This document shows, one piece after another, positions 12,956 through 23,165 of a stretch of 64,000 nt of DNA; within the stretch, counting starts at the first letter, position 1, and each line of letters begins with the position of its first letter. Under the pieces are notes generated by a model, which was given only the letters and a program-made list of their open reading frames with translations, was not told the DNA's origin and did not search any database. Origin of the DNA: Gymnogyps californianus (taxonomy: Eukaryota > Chordata > Aves > Accipitriformes > Cathartidae). The translations under genes and the position numbers were made by a program. Location of the stretch: NCBI RefSeq assembly GCF_018139145.2, contig NC_059475.1, positions 13,130,437 to 13,194,436 on the forward strand, given 5' to 3'.

Positions 12956-13475
12956 TGCTTGTCTGGAAGGCTGCTGTAGTTTTCACAACTGTTCTCATAC
13001 GGTGTTTCCTCTGGTGAGAGTGGACAGCAGTATTTGTGTGCTTCCTGTGCTTGTGAAACAGTGATCACTCCTTCTCCCTAGCAGTGCTAAACTCTCTCTT
13101 TTGCAATGCGAAGAAAAAACTTATTACATGGCTGGATCACTGGGGAGGTGTTTGGGTGGGTGGGTGACATCCACTGATACAGTGGTGTTGATCTGGAGTG
13201 AGTTGACCCAGATTCACGTTTGCTCTAAGTTCACCAATTGTGAGTTACGGTGTTGCTGTGTGCATGGCACAGGGGACAAAGCTGACACAGAGCAGGAAAA
13301 TTTTATGTTAACTAGTGTAGCTGCCTCCTGTTAAGGAAGGAGAGCCAAATCAAAAGATAGGAAGATGATTATTCAGGACTGAATAACACTCTTGATTTTC
13401 CATGCCACCATCTGAGACTTGTAACATGTGCCTAGTCCAAAGCCTGCTAGGCAGTCTGCTGCAGGGATCATATGT

Positions 13476-13480
13476 CTTAG
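13476..13480 (+). repeat. Target-site duplication, left copy
   Basis: CTTAG immediately before the TG that starts the LTR at 13481. It is identical to 14064-14068. Five bases is the length typical of ERVL-like integrases. Confidence 0.85.
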
Positions 13481-13605
13481 TGTTGTGGTTTAACCCCAAC
13501 CAGCAACTAAGCCCCACACAGCCGCTTGCTTACTCTCCCTCAGTGGGATGGGGAGAGAATCGGAAGGGTAAAAGTGAGAAAACTCGTGGGCTGAGATAGA
13601 GACAG

Positions 13606-13611
13606 TTTCAT
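13606..13611 (-). promoter_or_regulatory. Decayed LTR polyadenylation signal
   Basis: Reading the minus strand, this hexamer is ATGAAA at the position where LTR 2 carries ATTAAA (21952-21957). The match is weaker, consistent with decay of this copy. Assigned by alignment of the two LTRs by eye. Confidence 0.45.
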
Positions 13612-13792
13612 AGGTAAAGCAAAAGCCGCGCCCACAAGCAAAGCAGAACAAGGAATTCGTTCACTACTTCCTGTTGGCAGGCAGATGTTCAGCCATCTCC
13701 AAGAAAGCAGGGCTCCATCAGGCGTAACGGTTACTTGGGAAGACAAACGCCATCACTCCGAATGTCCCCCCCTTCCTTCTTCTTCCCCCAGC

Positions 13793-13798
13793 TTTATA
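13793..13798 (-). promoter_or_regulatory. LTR 1 TATA box
   Basis: TATAAA on the minus strand just upstream (in that orientation) of a C/T-rich stretch of the plus strand. It occupies the same position relative to the LTR end as the TATATAAA of LTR 2. It is the expected core promoter of the retroviral LTR; whether it is active cannot be told. Confidence 0.6.
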
Positions 13799-14063
13799 TG
13801 CTGAGCATGACATCCCATGGTCTGGAATATCCCTTTGGTCAGTTGGGGTCAGCTGTCCCAGCTGTGTCCCCTCCCAACTTCTTGTGCACCCCCAGCCTGC
13901 TCGCTGGTGGGGTGAGGTGAGAAGCAGAAAGGGCCTTGACTCTGGGTAAGCACTGCTCAGCAATAACTGAAACAGCCCTGTATTATCAACACTGTTTCCA
14001 GCACAAATCCAAACCATAGCCCCATAGTAGCTACTGTGAAGAAAATTAACCAAAACCAGCACA

Positions 14064-14068
14064 CTTAG
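14064..14068 (+). repeat. Target-site duplication, right copy
   Basis: CTTAG directly after the terminal CA of LTR 1, matching 13476-13480 exactly. Confidence 0.85.
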
Positions 14069-15089
14069 TCATGATGTCTCACCCTGAATGGGCTGAGATG
14101 TGGTATTACTATGCTGGGTATGGATATTTCCTTTTTTTTTTTTTTTTCCCCTCACAATGTTGTTTTATAGTCTTTTTTTAAGAGGAAAAGCACTAAATCA
14201 GCCTCAACATGTCGATAACCAATTGATATCCCAGTAAGTTAGTTACTGTGAAGGGTAGGAAGCTGGTGATGGTTGGGGTTTGTACAGCTGTAGGGTAGGA
14301 GACTGACTGCAACCTATTGAGTATAGCTATGCTGACTCAGGTTTTCATACAAATTGCTGGGAGATCAGATTCACCATGCATGTTTGTTCCTTCTCTATTG
14401 ATTCAGCATGCTAAAGTGAAGACAGTTCAATACAGAGATAAGAAAGAGAAAAAACAAGACCTGACAGACATTTTGTCATTTTTGGCAAAAATAAATGTAC
14501 ACTATAAATGAGTTTGCAGAGCTGTACAGCCCTGCCTTTGTGTTTTGAGAGTGCACGTGATTTACTGCAGAAATCAGTTTGGCATAGTGTAGCTGTGCAG
14601 ATTCAGCAGGACCTACCATTATCTTGTCATGTTTTTTAGCAAATTGACTTTTACAAGGCAGCAATTCAAAAACATGAAAGAAAAATGTGCTGAACAACCC
14701 ATCCCTTCTTGTCCCCCCATCCAGTGTGTGCTGGCAAATCTGCCACAGCTGCACCCGTGGGCATGGTGGTGCTCAGCTCCCTCGCTTGCAGGCTTTGGGC
14801 ATTCTGCGTGCATGAGCTGGTGTGGGTCTTGATTTTCTTATTGTGCTCTCAAACTCCCAAGCTGCTGACTTTTCAGCTAAGTACGGCAGTTCAGACATGG
14901 CTTTCTGTCATGTTTCGCTTTACAGACTTAATAGGATTTCATTGGTACAGCAAGAGTAACAAATGCACTGTTAGCAAAATTTTGCAAATCTTGCTGCTTT
15001 TCAGCTCTGCTCATGCACAGCCTGCAGTCTCAGATGGACAAAGAAAAATGGCCAGAAAGCAGCTAGGTTCCTGGGCTTGCCCTGACTAG

Positions 15090-15175
15090 CATTGCCTTTC
15101 ACTGCCTCTGAAGGCAGAATATTGAGCTAGATGCACTGCTGGTCTGACCCAGGAGGGCATTTTCTGTGTTTTTAA
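15090..15175 (+). mobile_element. CR1/L3-like 3' end fragment
   Basis: The stretch TTGAGCTAGATGCACTGCTG followed by GTCTGACCCAGGAGGGCA and a T-rich end closely follows the 3' terminus of ancient amniote CR1/L3 elements (GGGCTAGATGGACC...GGTCTGACCCAGTAGGGCA...). No ORF2 sequence can be read upstream, so this is a short, old, 5'-truncated copy on the plus strand. Confidence 0.6.
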
Positions 15176-16435
15176 AGTATGTCTCTATTCCAGCGTCAGC
15201 ACTGAAGTAGCCATGGATGCAGTATTTCTGCATTATCAGATGTTTGGCAAATGTGCCTGGATTTTTGTTTCTTTTTAAGGGGTTAATTTAAAATGTGTAA
15301 AACTTTCCTACCTTCTGGGAATTCAGGACATTCAGCCCATGTATGCCTCAGCAAATGGCTTCTATTTAATAGCATCTTTGTACATTACCATTGAGAGATG
15401 GCTATCCGCGAACTAACCAGCGCTCAAGCAGCTGTGTTCATGTGTGGAGCAGGGCTGTGCACAGCTCCTTTTCCTCTTCCCTTGGATTTTGAGATGAAAC
15501 TGCAGGGCTAGTGGTGTTTTTCCTCCAGCTCCTGAGCTTAGCAACTTTTGTGTGAAGGAAGTTAATTGGCCAATACCACTGCCTGCTCCTCACAGTTTGA
15601 CAGGTCCTCTGGCACCAGCATGTGCCTGTGTGACACCACACTCCATGAACCTGCTCCACAAACCCTGTCTTAAGCCACAGTGGTCATTTGCTTGATGACA
15701 TGACTATTTCCTCAACAGAACTCTCCTCGGTAGAAAGTACTTGTTTCCTTTCCTTTCCCCTGCAGAAACTATTTGTCACTCGAAAGACCCATCTGGTTTT
15801 GAAGATTAGCTGGGCAGACCCAAGATGCCAATGAGGGAGACCCATCCTGATGCAGCAGGTTTCAGATCCCCCTGCAGCCTGTCCCTTGTGTAGATTTTAC
15901 TTCCTGTCACAAATGATGTCTTAAAATCTTTTGAATGGCTCACCCACTAGAAAAAACTCTGTATTAATGGTTAATGGGTCTTTCTAGGAGATGTAAAATC
16001 CAGTGAAACATGCACAATTTCTTTGGTTTTAATAGGAACAGATGATTTAATAAGCAGCTATAAATCTCTTGGGAATGTACAGACATAGTCAAATAGCACA
16101 CTTCTGCCAGATTTTTCACTGACTAGACTTATAGCCTATGAGTCATAGCGGTCTGCTCCACTCTCCACCTCAAATGCCTGTTGTTGTTTTGGCTTTTAGA
16201 GGTGCTCTGTGCTGCATATGGGGGTTTTTATCACCTTCATCTGTTAATGGGCTTGCTCTTTCATCCAGGAGACAGCGTTCAAGCAGTTGACTCTCATTCT
16301 CTGTGTGTGCATGACAAAGCATGACACTCCTTTTCTGTTCCCTACCTTGTGATTTTAAAATTGTATAGTGAAAATGTTTATGAGGATTATATTAATATAG
16401 CCTCCTAAATGGGCTTAGTAGTGGGAATCTGGTTA

Positions 16436-16480
16436 AATTAAAAGAGGTATAATTAAAAGAGGTATAATTAAAAGAGGTAT
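16436..16480 (+). repeat. Tandem repeat, period 15, three perfect copies
   Basis: The 15-base unit AATTAAAAGAGGTAT occurs three times head to tail without a mismatch. Perfect identity suggests a recent expansion by slippage and makes it a plausible length polymorphism. Confidence 0.95.
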
Positions 16481-16579
16481 AGTCAGCCTCTTTCTTAATA
16501 CAGTAATGCTTTCCTTCCAGCAGTCTGTGGCCAACTTGTGAAGTTTAATAAATTTATTCTAACAGTATTTCTAATAGAT

Positions 16580-16670
16580 TCAGTTATTATCAACTCTTTA
16601 GAGATAAGGAAACCAAGACAGAAAGCTGTTTCAGTTACCTGTGGCTCATGCTGAATTGCAGGGGAGGGTT
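16580..16670 (+). mobile_element. MIR-like SINE fragment
   Basis: The order of blocks AGAGATAAGGAAACCAAGACAG, TTACCTGTGGCTCATGCTGAA matches by eye the CAGATGAGGAAACTGAGGCACAG ... TTGCCCAAGGTCACACAGC part of MIR elements. Diverged and short; an L2-derived fragment is the alternative. Confidence 0.45.
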
Positions 16671-17539
16671 GTATTTCCTAAAGTATCGAAGTGCCATTCC
16701 AAATGGATGTAAAATGGCACTGTTTTTTACAGATGTCTTCTTTTATATTGTGCTGGTCTGCTGGCTTTCCATAAACGTCTGAGATGTCTAGGAACTGGGG
16801 TTGCAGGCTCCTGTTTTATTTTACAGTTGGTTCGCAAGCCATGTGAATTACACTTGGGAGCCACTCTAGAGGAGGTGAGGTATTAGAATTGCTAAGATTT
16901 CCTCCAGGTCACACCCTTGTAAACCAGAGGTGAAACTAGTGATAAAACACGAGACTTTGTATGGAATTTTTAACCATTGTGGAGGTTCTTGCAAGACAGG
17001 TGCAGTACAGCTTATTGTGAATGCAGCTGGATGGAGGGGATTTAAAAAATGGCCCACAACGTAGGTTTTGTTTGGTTTTTTTTTTTTTTATCTTGCAGTG
17101 CAAGTATCTAATATTTTAGAGTGTGACCAGATACAAAATCTGTCTAAGAAAAATTGTGCAACGTTCTGACTTCATCATACACAAGCAGGAAAAATCAGGC
17201 TCTAAATCTTTCACTGTCTCAGGACTGCATTTGCATTTGTTGTACTCTGGGACTGTGTAAATTGTGAGGAAAGTTTATTATTTCAGTAGTAGGGATGATG
17301 AAGAAACCCTGTTCATGTTTGGCCTTTTTCAGGCTGGAGGGAGTATCAAAAATACATAGATGTGAAGCAGGTTAAGAAACTGGAAACGGCCTTGGAGGCT
17401 GATTAATGTACAGAATTGTATAATGTGATCAAAGATACTTATTGTTTGAAGTTTATGGTGAGATTGCAACTTACTGCATCGTTTCAATACTGTTTGCTTC
17501 TGATTTCTCAGTGCTTCAGAAAGCCAAACAGGTGTTGTG

Positions 17540-17655
17540 TTACTAGGGGAAGAAAGCTGTCCAAGGTCATATCACTGGATGGTGTCAAAATCAAGAACAA
17601 CATTTGATTATTCTGACTCCTTGTTAGGTCCTTCCACACTGCACAGGAAGCAGAG
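17540..17655 (+). mobile_element. MIR/CORE-SINE-like 3' fragment
   Basis: GTCCAAGGTCATATCACTGG is followed by a region corresponding to 'GGATTTGAACC', then TCTGACTCCTTGTTAGGTCC and TTCCACACTGC. This reproduces the order of the 3' half of MIR-type SINEs (CCCAAGGTCACACAGC, ..., TCTGACTCC, ..., CTTTCCACTA). It is one of the clearer SINE remnants in the window and, if so, predates the bird lineage. Confidence 0.55.
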
Positions 17656-20171
17656 TAGAAGGTTTCAACCCTATGCATATGTACAAAAAAAAAAAAAAAG
17701 CCCTTTCAGCTCTTTCTGGCAAACTGAGAGTGTTGCTTTATGCTTTCAGGAAGCACAGAGCTCTCATGTTTACTGATAGGACTTTCACACGTCAGGAAAT
17801 CAGAAAACTGGAGTCATAATCAGCATGTCTGTTCTTGAATGGGGAATTTTCCCCAAAGCAAGTTGTGATGCATGCTCCTAATGATTTGAATCTTACGGTT
17901 CAGACTTTCCATAAGCTGCTTCCAGTATTGTAGGCACTAACTTGTGTTTGCAGTGAACATACATGCACCCAACTACCAGGGTAACAGCTATAAGTTACAT
18001 GTTTAAATCTTGGCATAACTCTGCGTGATTAATTGGGAATGGCCACTGCCTTTAGAAGTCTGGTCCTACTGTGGCGTTTAGATGGAGATGTTGGTGCACC
18101 GGTCAGTGCTCATGTTGTTGCAGGCCAAGTTAGGGGTTAGCTAGAAATCAAGACTTTTAGCAGAGCTTTTGCTAGCACTTCTTCACTGGCAGCAAGGTCT
18201 TTTGCAAACTTTCTGGTGTGTGGGCTTTGCACACTAAATGGCTAACACTCAGCCTGTGTTGTGAGATTTCACCATTTTCATAGCATGAACAGCAAGCAGC
18301 AGCAGTTCCAGGGAGTGAGTTGTCCATCCCCTTAAAGCAATGTACATAGCAATGGGGAACATCATGTGACTACGTGGACCTTATCCAGTGTTTTAAAGGA
18401 AAAATATCTATAACAGTGTCCTGGCCCGTATAAGCTGTATAGTTTTCCCAGACTTGGAAGAAAAGAGCTGGTACTTTCCCAAGTTCCCCTCTTTTCAGTT
18501 TGATGTAAAAAAAAAGTCGATTCTTGCTTTTCTTTTGTCTCTAAAATGGGAAATACTTTAACTAAAAGAAGAAATTATGCTTTTTCATGGCAAGAGGCAA
18601 AATCTTATCTCTGAGCCATCTGTTTTGATGAGAGTAGAGCAGAATGTGTACTTTTTTTTTTTTTCCTCTTCTTAAACAGTAGCCTCTACTGTTAGTGGTG
18701 AAGAGGAGACAAGTAGGTGTGTGGTTCCCTAGCAGCCTAAGAGGGGGTGTCGGGAGAGTCCTTCCTGGGATGTGGGGCTGTTTTCAGAGGCTTCCCCCAG
18801 CTCTGTTTGGAAGAGCGCGCAGAATTGAAGGAGGAGGAATGACCTTGCTTTTAAGGCATTCATCTGGAGTTCGGGTGCTGGGAGCTGAATCCCAGTGCTG
18901 GGACTGGCTTCCTCTGTGGTCTGCAGTATGTTGCTCAGGGGATGTCCGTGCCGCACAATGGAGCTCGGCACAGAGAGCCCTGGAGCTGACTCCAGGAGGT
19001 CTGCACGGCCCTACAGCGCAGTGGGGCGCTGTATGGAGGCATGACTCCCTTCCCGAAAAAATACGGCTGCACTAGTTCAAGCACTGCCTTGTGCTGTTGG
19101 GGCTGTGCTGCTTCCAGTTCTGGAGTTATGATGGTTGTGGCTCATTTGGGCATCTCTGTACCACACTCCATTGCTAAACCCAGGAAGCACTGAGGTACTG
19201 AGAAACTAACACAGAGTTCAGAAAATGTTTTTGAACTGTCTGCGTGCTCTGGTTTTGGATTTCTTTTGTTGTGCACAAGCTCATCCTAGTCACTCCACTG
19301 TCACTGACTTTCATTTCCTCTGTGGCACTGGAAACCAGCTAGAAGGAAAGCTTAATTTCAGCTGTTTCCCATGCCCAAATTGTTTTCCAGGAAGAAAAAA
19401 GTTCTGATATCCCTTGGAGTTCAGCTGATCCCAGCTGCCTTCCAGGTCGTAACTATGATCTCAGGGGAGGCAGCAGAGCCTGGTGCTCAGAACCTGGTCA
19501 GTCACACACTGTTTCTGAGGGGCCACTGTGCAGCCTCACGCACAAAGCCACTTAACTCCTCTTTTCCAAGCAGCCACACAGGAGTGACATTTACTCAGCT
19601 TTGTAAAGGACACTGAGGGCCATGAATGAAAGAATGAAAGGAGCTGTGCATATTCAAAGCAATATTTTGTTTATCTACTCTATCCAAAATAGAGAAGAAA
19701 ATAGCTTTATTGTCTGTGGCTTGAAAAATCTGCCTGCTGTGATGATTATGACAATATGAAAGACAAATTTGTTATATGCCTAAGAAAACACATGCTGTTG
19801 CTGGCTTTCATTTCAGTGGGGTGTAGGTGATGGCAGTGGTGCTGGGCTGGTGCTTGCCATACACTTCCTGCCCAGAGATGCTAAGCAGGGCTCACAGGCA
19901 TCCCCCCAGCATGTTACCAGCAGCTCACAGGGTCTCCAGGCCAACTTGGAGGTTCAAGTCATGACTAAAATAAAGGAAGCCAACTGCAGAAATTAGCACA
20001 CAGATAAGTCATTGCTTTTTGTCCAAGGGAACATCAGGCTGACACTTTCTTCTTGGAGTCTCTTGGCTAAAAGTCTTTGGAAGATAAGATCTATCCAGTC
20101 AGAGGGGGTTGCATAAACTTCCTGTGAACTTTCATAGTTGACGATCAAAAGGAATCACAAAACATGTTGTC

Positions 20172-20199
20172 ATTATTTATTTATCTATCTATTTATTTA
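20172..20199. repeat. Compound TTTA/TCTA microsatellite
   Basis: A run of tetranucleotides ATTT, ATCT and ATTT over 28 bases. Simple repeat; no gene context. Confidence 0.85.
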
Positions 20200-21784
20200 G
20201 AAGTTCGAAGAGTGCACAGCACTATTGGTTGTGATTTTTCTCATGTAAACAAGGTGATACAGTACTGGATGCTCAGCCTTAGGCCCTCTTATTTTCCATT
20301 TTCAGTTTAAATTAAGAGCTCTTTTGCAGTGGGGTAAAAATGCAAAAAATCCAGCTGCCACCCATATTCTGCTTCAGAAACCAGCACTGCATTATTGAAT
20401 ATACCTGTCCGTGTGTCTGTTGCTTTGCTAAGAGATCCTCTTCCCTTTATTAGCTCTGTACAGCCAATGTAACAATGGCGACGTTCCCAACAGCATCTTC
20501 TTCTTTGTCCCACTGCCTGAATGCAAGTACAGGAAGGGTCTACCTTGACAACAACTTGAAAAGTGCCTCTTCAGGTGGGGATTTGACTTAAAGGATCTGT
20601 ATTCCTATCATTTATGTGCTCTGAGAGGGATTCTGCCCCTCTGTTCCCATTAAGTGAACACTTCAGAGCACTTGCTCAGATGCACACAAGATTTAGTCCT
20701 CCCAGAGTTATCTTCTTGTGAGTTCTGCTTGCATTGCAATTCCAGGTGTGAGGGGATCTTTTTTTTAAATTGCCTTCTAGTCCCAGCTGTAGCATCTTGT
20801 GTTGCAGGATGTGTACTGTGAACGAGGGCAACAGAAACTTGTCCTTTGGCTTTTACTTAAAAGAAACAGTAGTGAACTAAGACAAATTGAGGTATCTTGC
20901 ATTCATGTAGGGTCAAATCAGAATTCCTGTGGAATTTTAAGCAACTCATTGACATCTCTCCTGATATGGCTAGTTCCCAGAGGAAGCCTGCTTGTCTCAT
21001 TTGCCTCTTTTCTTGGGACATAAATCCATGCTTGATGGGGATATATGCAGTAAAAAAAGGTATAGGAAGAGACTAACACCTATAAAGGGCAAAATTTTCT
21101 TGTTTTGTCAAGACAGCACAAATAGTCCCCCCTCGGGAGCTTCCCCCCTCCATCAGTTTTGGTCCTACAGCTTCCTGTCTTTCCTTTTCAGGCATGCCTG
21201 GGATACAGCACAGCCATGCACAGGAAGGGTGTTGACTGGAGTGCAGATGGGTTGCAGACAGGGCAGGCTCTGGAGAGTTAAGGAGAAGAAGGACTTATTT
21301 ACATGAGGTTCCCACCTTTTAGTTTTCCCTATGGCTTGGCTTGTGCCTTGGCCTGGTGCCACCTGACACACTTTGCAGAACTAGGATGTTGAGGGCTGGC
21401 TGAATTGGCTGCCTGGGCCCAGAGCCAGTTTGTATGGCTTGTTTGGCTTTGCACCGCTTTCCTAGCAGGGTGAGCTGTAATATGTGTCTCCTGTCAGAAT
21501 CAGACCATAGGTATGGATAATTCTCAGACCAGGCATTTACATGAGTTAATTCCACACTGTTCAGGTTTGAAGTTGTTTTATTAAGGAATTATGCAGCTTA
21601 TTGCTCAGCAGATTTTCAGCCTCATTAGTAGGTTTAGCATGGGGAGCGTGTGCCAGTTATATCACCAAACAATGTCTTAAAGCTTTAATTGCCAAATAAA
21701 AACTGTTTCCATGCCTCTTTTCTGAAATATACAACATTACTAAAGCACCACTTTGGTAAAATATTGTAGCACGTTTGGCATATT

Positions 21785-21832
21785 TTTAAGTTCTTTTGAA
21801 GTCAATGTTTAAGTGCTTTGCTGAATCAGGGC
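21785..21832. repeat. Left part of an ancient palindromic repeat, split by LTR 2
   Basis: TTGAAGTCAATGTTTAAGTG and GCTTTGCTGAATCAGGGC are the tail of a palindromic repeat common in sauropsids (AAGTGCTTTGCTGAATCAGGGCC). Its last bases CCTAAACC are found on the far side of the LTR at 22418. Its arrangement shows that this repeat was already present when LTR 2 integrated. Confidence 0.55.
21828..21832 (+). repeat. Target-site duplication, left copy
   Basis: AGGGC immediately before the TG that starts LTR 2, identical to 22415-22419. Confidence 0.9.
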
Positions 21833-21951
21833 TGTCGTGGTTTAACCCCAGCCGACAGCTAAGCACCACGCAGCCGCTTGCTCACTGCCCCCCACCCCTG
21901 GGATGGGGGCGAGAATCAGGAAAAAAAACTCGTGAGTTGAGATAAAGACAG

Positions 21952-21957
21952 TTTAAT
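21952..21957 (-). promoter_or_regulatory. LTR 2 polyadenylation signal ATTAAA
   Basis: ATTAAA on the minus strand, between the TATA box and the 3' end of the LTR in that orientation, where a retroviral R/U5 boundary signal is expected. Confidence 0.6.
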
Positions 21958-22134
21958 AGGACAGAAAGGAATGAAAAACAATGATAATGATAATAATAAT
22001 AATATGACAATAGCAATACTAAAAGAATTAAACTATACAAAGTAAGTGGTGCACAATGCAATTGCTCACCACTCGTTGACCGATGCCCAGTTAGTTCCCG
22101 AGCCGCGATCCCCCCTCCCAGTTAACTCCCCCAG

Positions 22135-22142
22135 TTTATATA
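22135..22142 (-). promoter_or_regulatory. LTR 2 TATA box
   Basis: TATATAAA on the minus strand, flanked by CCAG and CTGG. Just upstream (minus orientation) lies ATGACATCAT, a CRE/ATF-like site (plus 22150-22159). Together they look like an intact core promoter of the LTR, though activity is unknown. Confidence 0.65.
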
Positions 22143-22414
22143 CTGGGCATGATGTCATATGGTATGGAATAGCTCTTTGGCCAGTTTGGGTCAGCTGTCC
22201 TGATGGTGTCCCCTCCCAGCTTCTTGTGCCCCTCCAGCCTTCTTGCTGGCTGGGCACGAGAAGCTGAAAAATCCTTGACTTAGTATAAACACTACTTAGC
22301 AACAACTAAAAACATCGGTGTGTTATCAACATTCTTTTCCTACTAAATCCAAAACACAGCACTATACCAGCTACTAGGAAGAAAATTAACTCTGTCCTAG
22401 CCGAAACCAGGACA

Positions 22415-22430
22415 AGGGCCTAAACCAATA
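22415..22430. repeat. Right copy of target-site duplication and remaining end of the split repeat
   Basis: AGGGC (22415-22419) repeats the bases left of LTR 2 and is followed by CTAAACC, which continues the interrupted palindromic repeat. Removing the LTR and one duplication joins the two halves without a gap. Confidence 0.65.
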
Positions 22431-22737
22431 ATAGCAACAAAGTTAAGCCACTTTATTTCTGAATGAGTGTTTGCACAGGAGTTGAATGTGTGTCAGCTTC
22501 TTGTCATGACCCCCCAGGTACAGATATCCTCTTAGTTTCACTGAATCACTTAGCAACTTTTGCAAATTGCTGTCTTGCACCCAGTTGAGACATCAGGGTC
22601 AGACCCAAGTATGGCAGGCTTTCATTTGCAGAATGAGATCAAACTGAAATGGGATGTAGGGCCGTAAAGGGATTGGCAGCATCTCAAAGAGTGCACAGCT
22701 ATGATTAGTCATTTCCTATATACATATAGTATGTGTC

Positions 22738-22766
22738 TGTATATATATATATGTACACACACACAC
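22738..22766. repeat. Compound (TA)n(CA)n microsatellite
   Basis: Strictly alternating pyrimidine-purine sequence for 29 bases: TATATATATA, then GTACACACACAC, followed by a run of T. Simple repeat, probably polymorphic in length. Confidence 0.9.
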
Positions 22767-23099
22767 TTTTTTTTTCTGGGTTAGTGAAATCAGTACAGTG
22801 CTTCAAACATGATCCTCGCTGGGCTATTAAAGAGGTCATGGAAATTTTTAATTCTCCTGCTGGAAGAGAGAGTTGTGGAAATGCTAAGGGTAATGGATCT
22901 GATGCTGAAATGGGGGAAGAAAACAAGTTTGTAGCTGACTGATCTTAGACCTACACCTGTGCAGTTCCATTGCAACCGGGGGGCTCATATGTTGGGTCAA
23001 CTCCTTTGCTATTGTTTGCAGGGCTATGATATACTTTTGTACTACTTACTATGATACCACAATCTTAGCAAAACATGATGCAGTGAGGCAAAATTGAAG

Positions 23100-23165
23100 G
23101 TAATATGCCACTGAAGTCAGTGGAAGTTTTATTCACTTCAGTAGAATGATGCTTTTGGGGTCAGA
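23100..23165. repeat. Degraded palindromic amniote repeat
   Basis: GCCACTGAAGTCAGTGGAAG with TTTTATTCACTTCAGT matches by eye the centre (CCATTGAAGTCAATGGAAG...TTGACTTCA) of a MITE-like palindromic repeat family of reptiles and birds. It is short and diverged. The internal inverted repeat CCACTGAAGTCAGTGG is a near-perfect palindrome. Confidence 0.5.

Larger units (their letters stand above)
13481..14063 (-). mobile_element. Solo LTR of an avian ERVL-like endogenous retrovirus (LTR 1)
   Basis: A 583-bp element starting TG and ending CA, bounded by perfect 5-bp duplications (CTTAG). I recognise its ends, including GTGGTTTAACCCC near the left edge, as an abundant neoavian LTR family. In the minus orientation a TATAAA box (plus-strand TTTATA at 13793-13798) is followed downstream by the region where the polyadenylation signal lies, so transcription would run on the minus strand. 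There is no internal gag/pol/env sequence and no second LTR, so this is a solo LTR left by recombination. The right end lacks a short block of about 13 bases that LTR 2 has. Many substitutions relative to LTR 2 indicate that it is not recent. Confidence 0.9.
14069..21784. other. Non-coding region between the two LTRs
   Basis: No gene is recognised. The region contains a 16-base T run (14132-14147), a CR1-like 3' end at 15.09 kb, a 15-bp tandem repeat at 16.44 kb, two MIR-like fragments (16.6 and 17.6 kb), a 15-base A run (17685-17699), a slightly GC-rich stretch at 18.7-19.05 kb and a TTTA/TCTA microsatellite at 20.17 kb. Open frames are at most 126 codons and show no known domain. Confidence 0.55.
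21833..22414 (-). mobile_element. Solo LTR of an avian ERVL-like endogenous retrovirus (LTR 2)
   Basis: A 582-bp element with TG...CA ends and perfect AGGGC duplications. On the minus strand it begins TGTCCTGGTTTCGGCTAGGA and ends with GGGGTTAAACCACGACA, a very common neoavian LTR. A TATATAAA box (plus TTTATA at 22135-22140) is followed downstream, in minus orientation, by an ATTAAA polyadenylation signal (21952-21957), giving U3-R-U5 order on the minus strand. It has an AT-rich GATAAT/AATAAT microsatellite near 21980-22005. No internal retroviral coding sequence remains. It shares its outer thirds with LTR 1, but the segment between the TATA box and polyadenylation signal is different. Confidence 0.92.

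Noticed and set aside
20625..20680. CR1-like GAGGGATTCTGCCCCTCTG
   Set aside because: The match to CR1 is confined to about 19 bases and the following sequence does not continue it.
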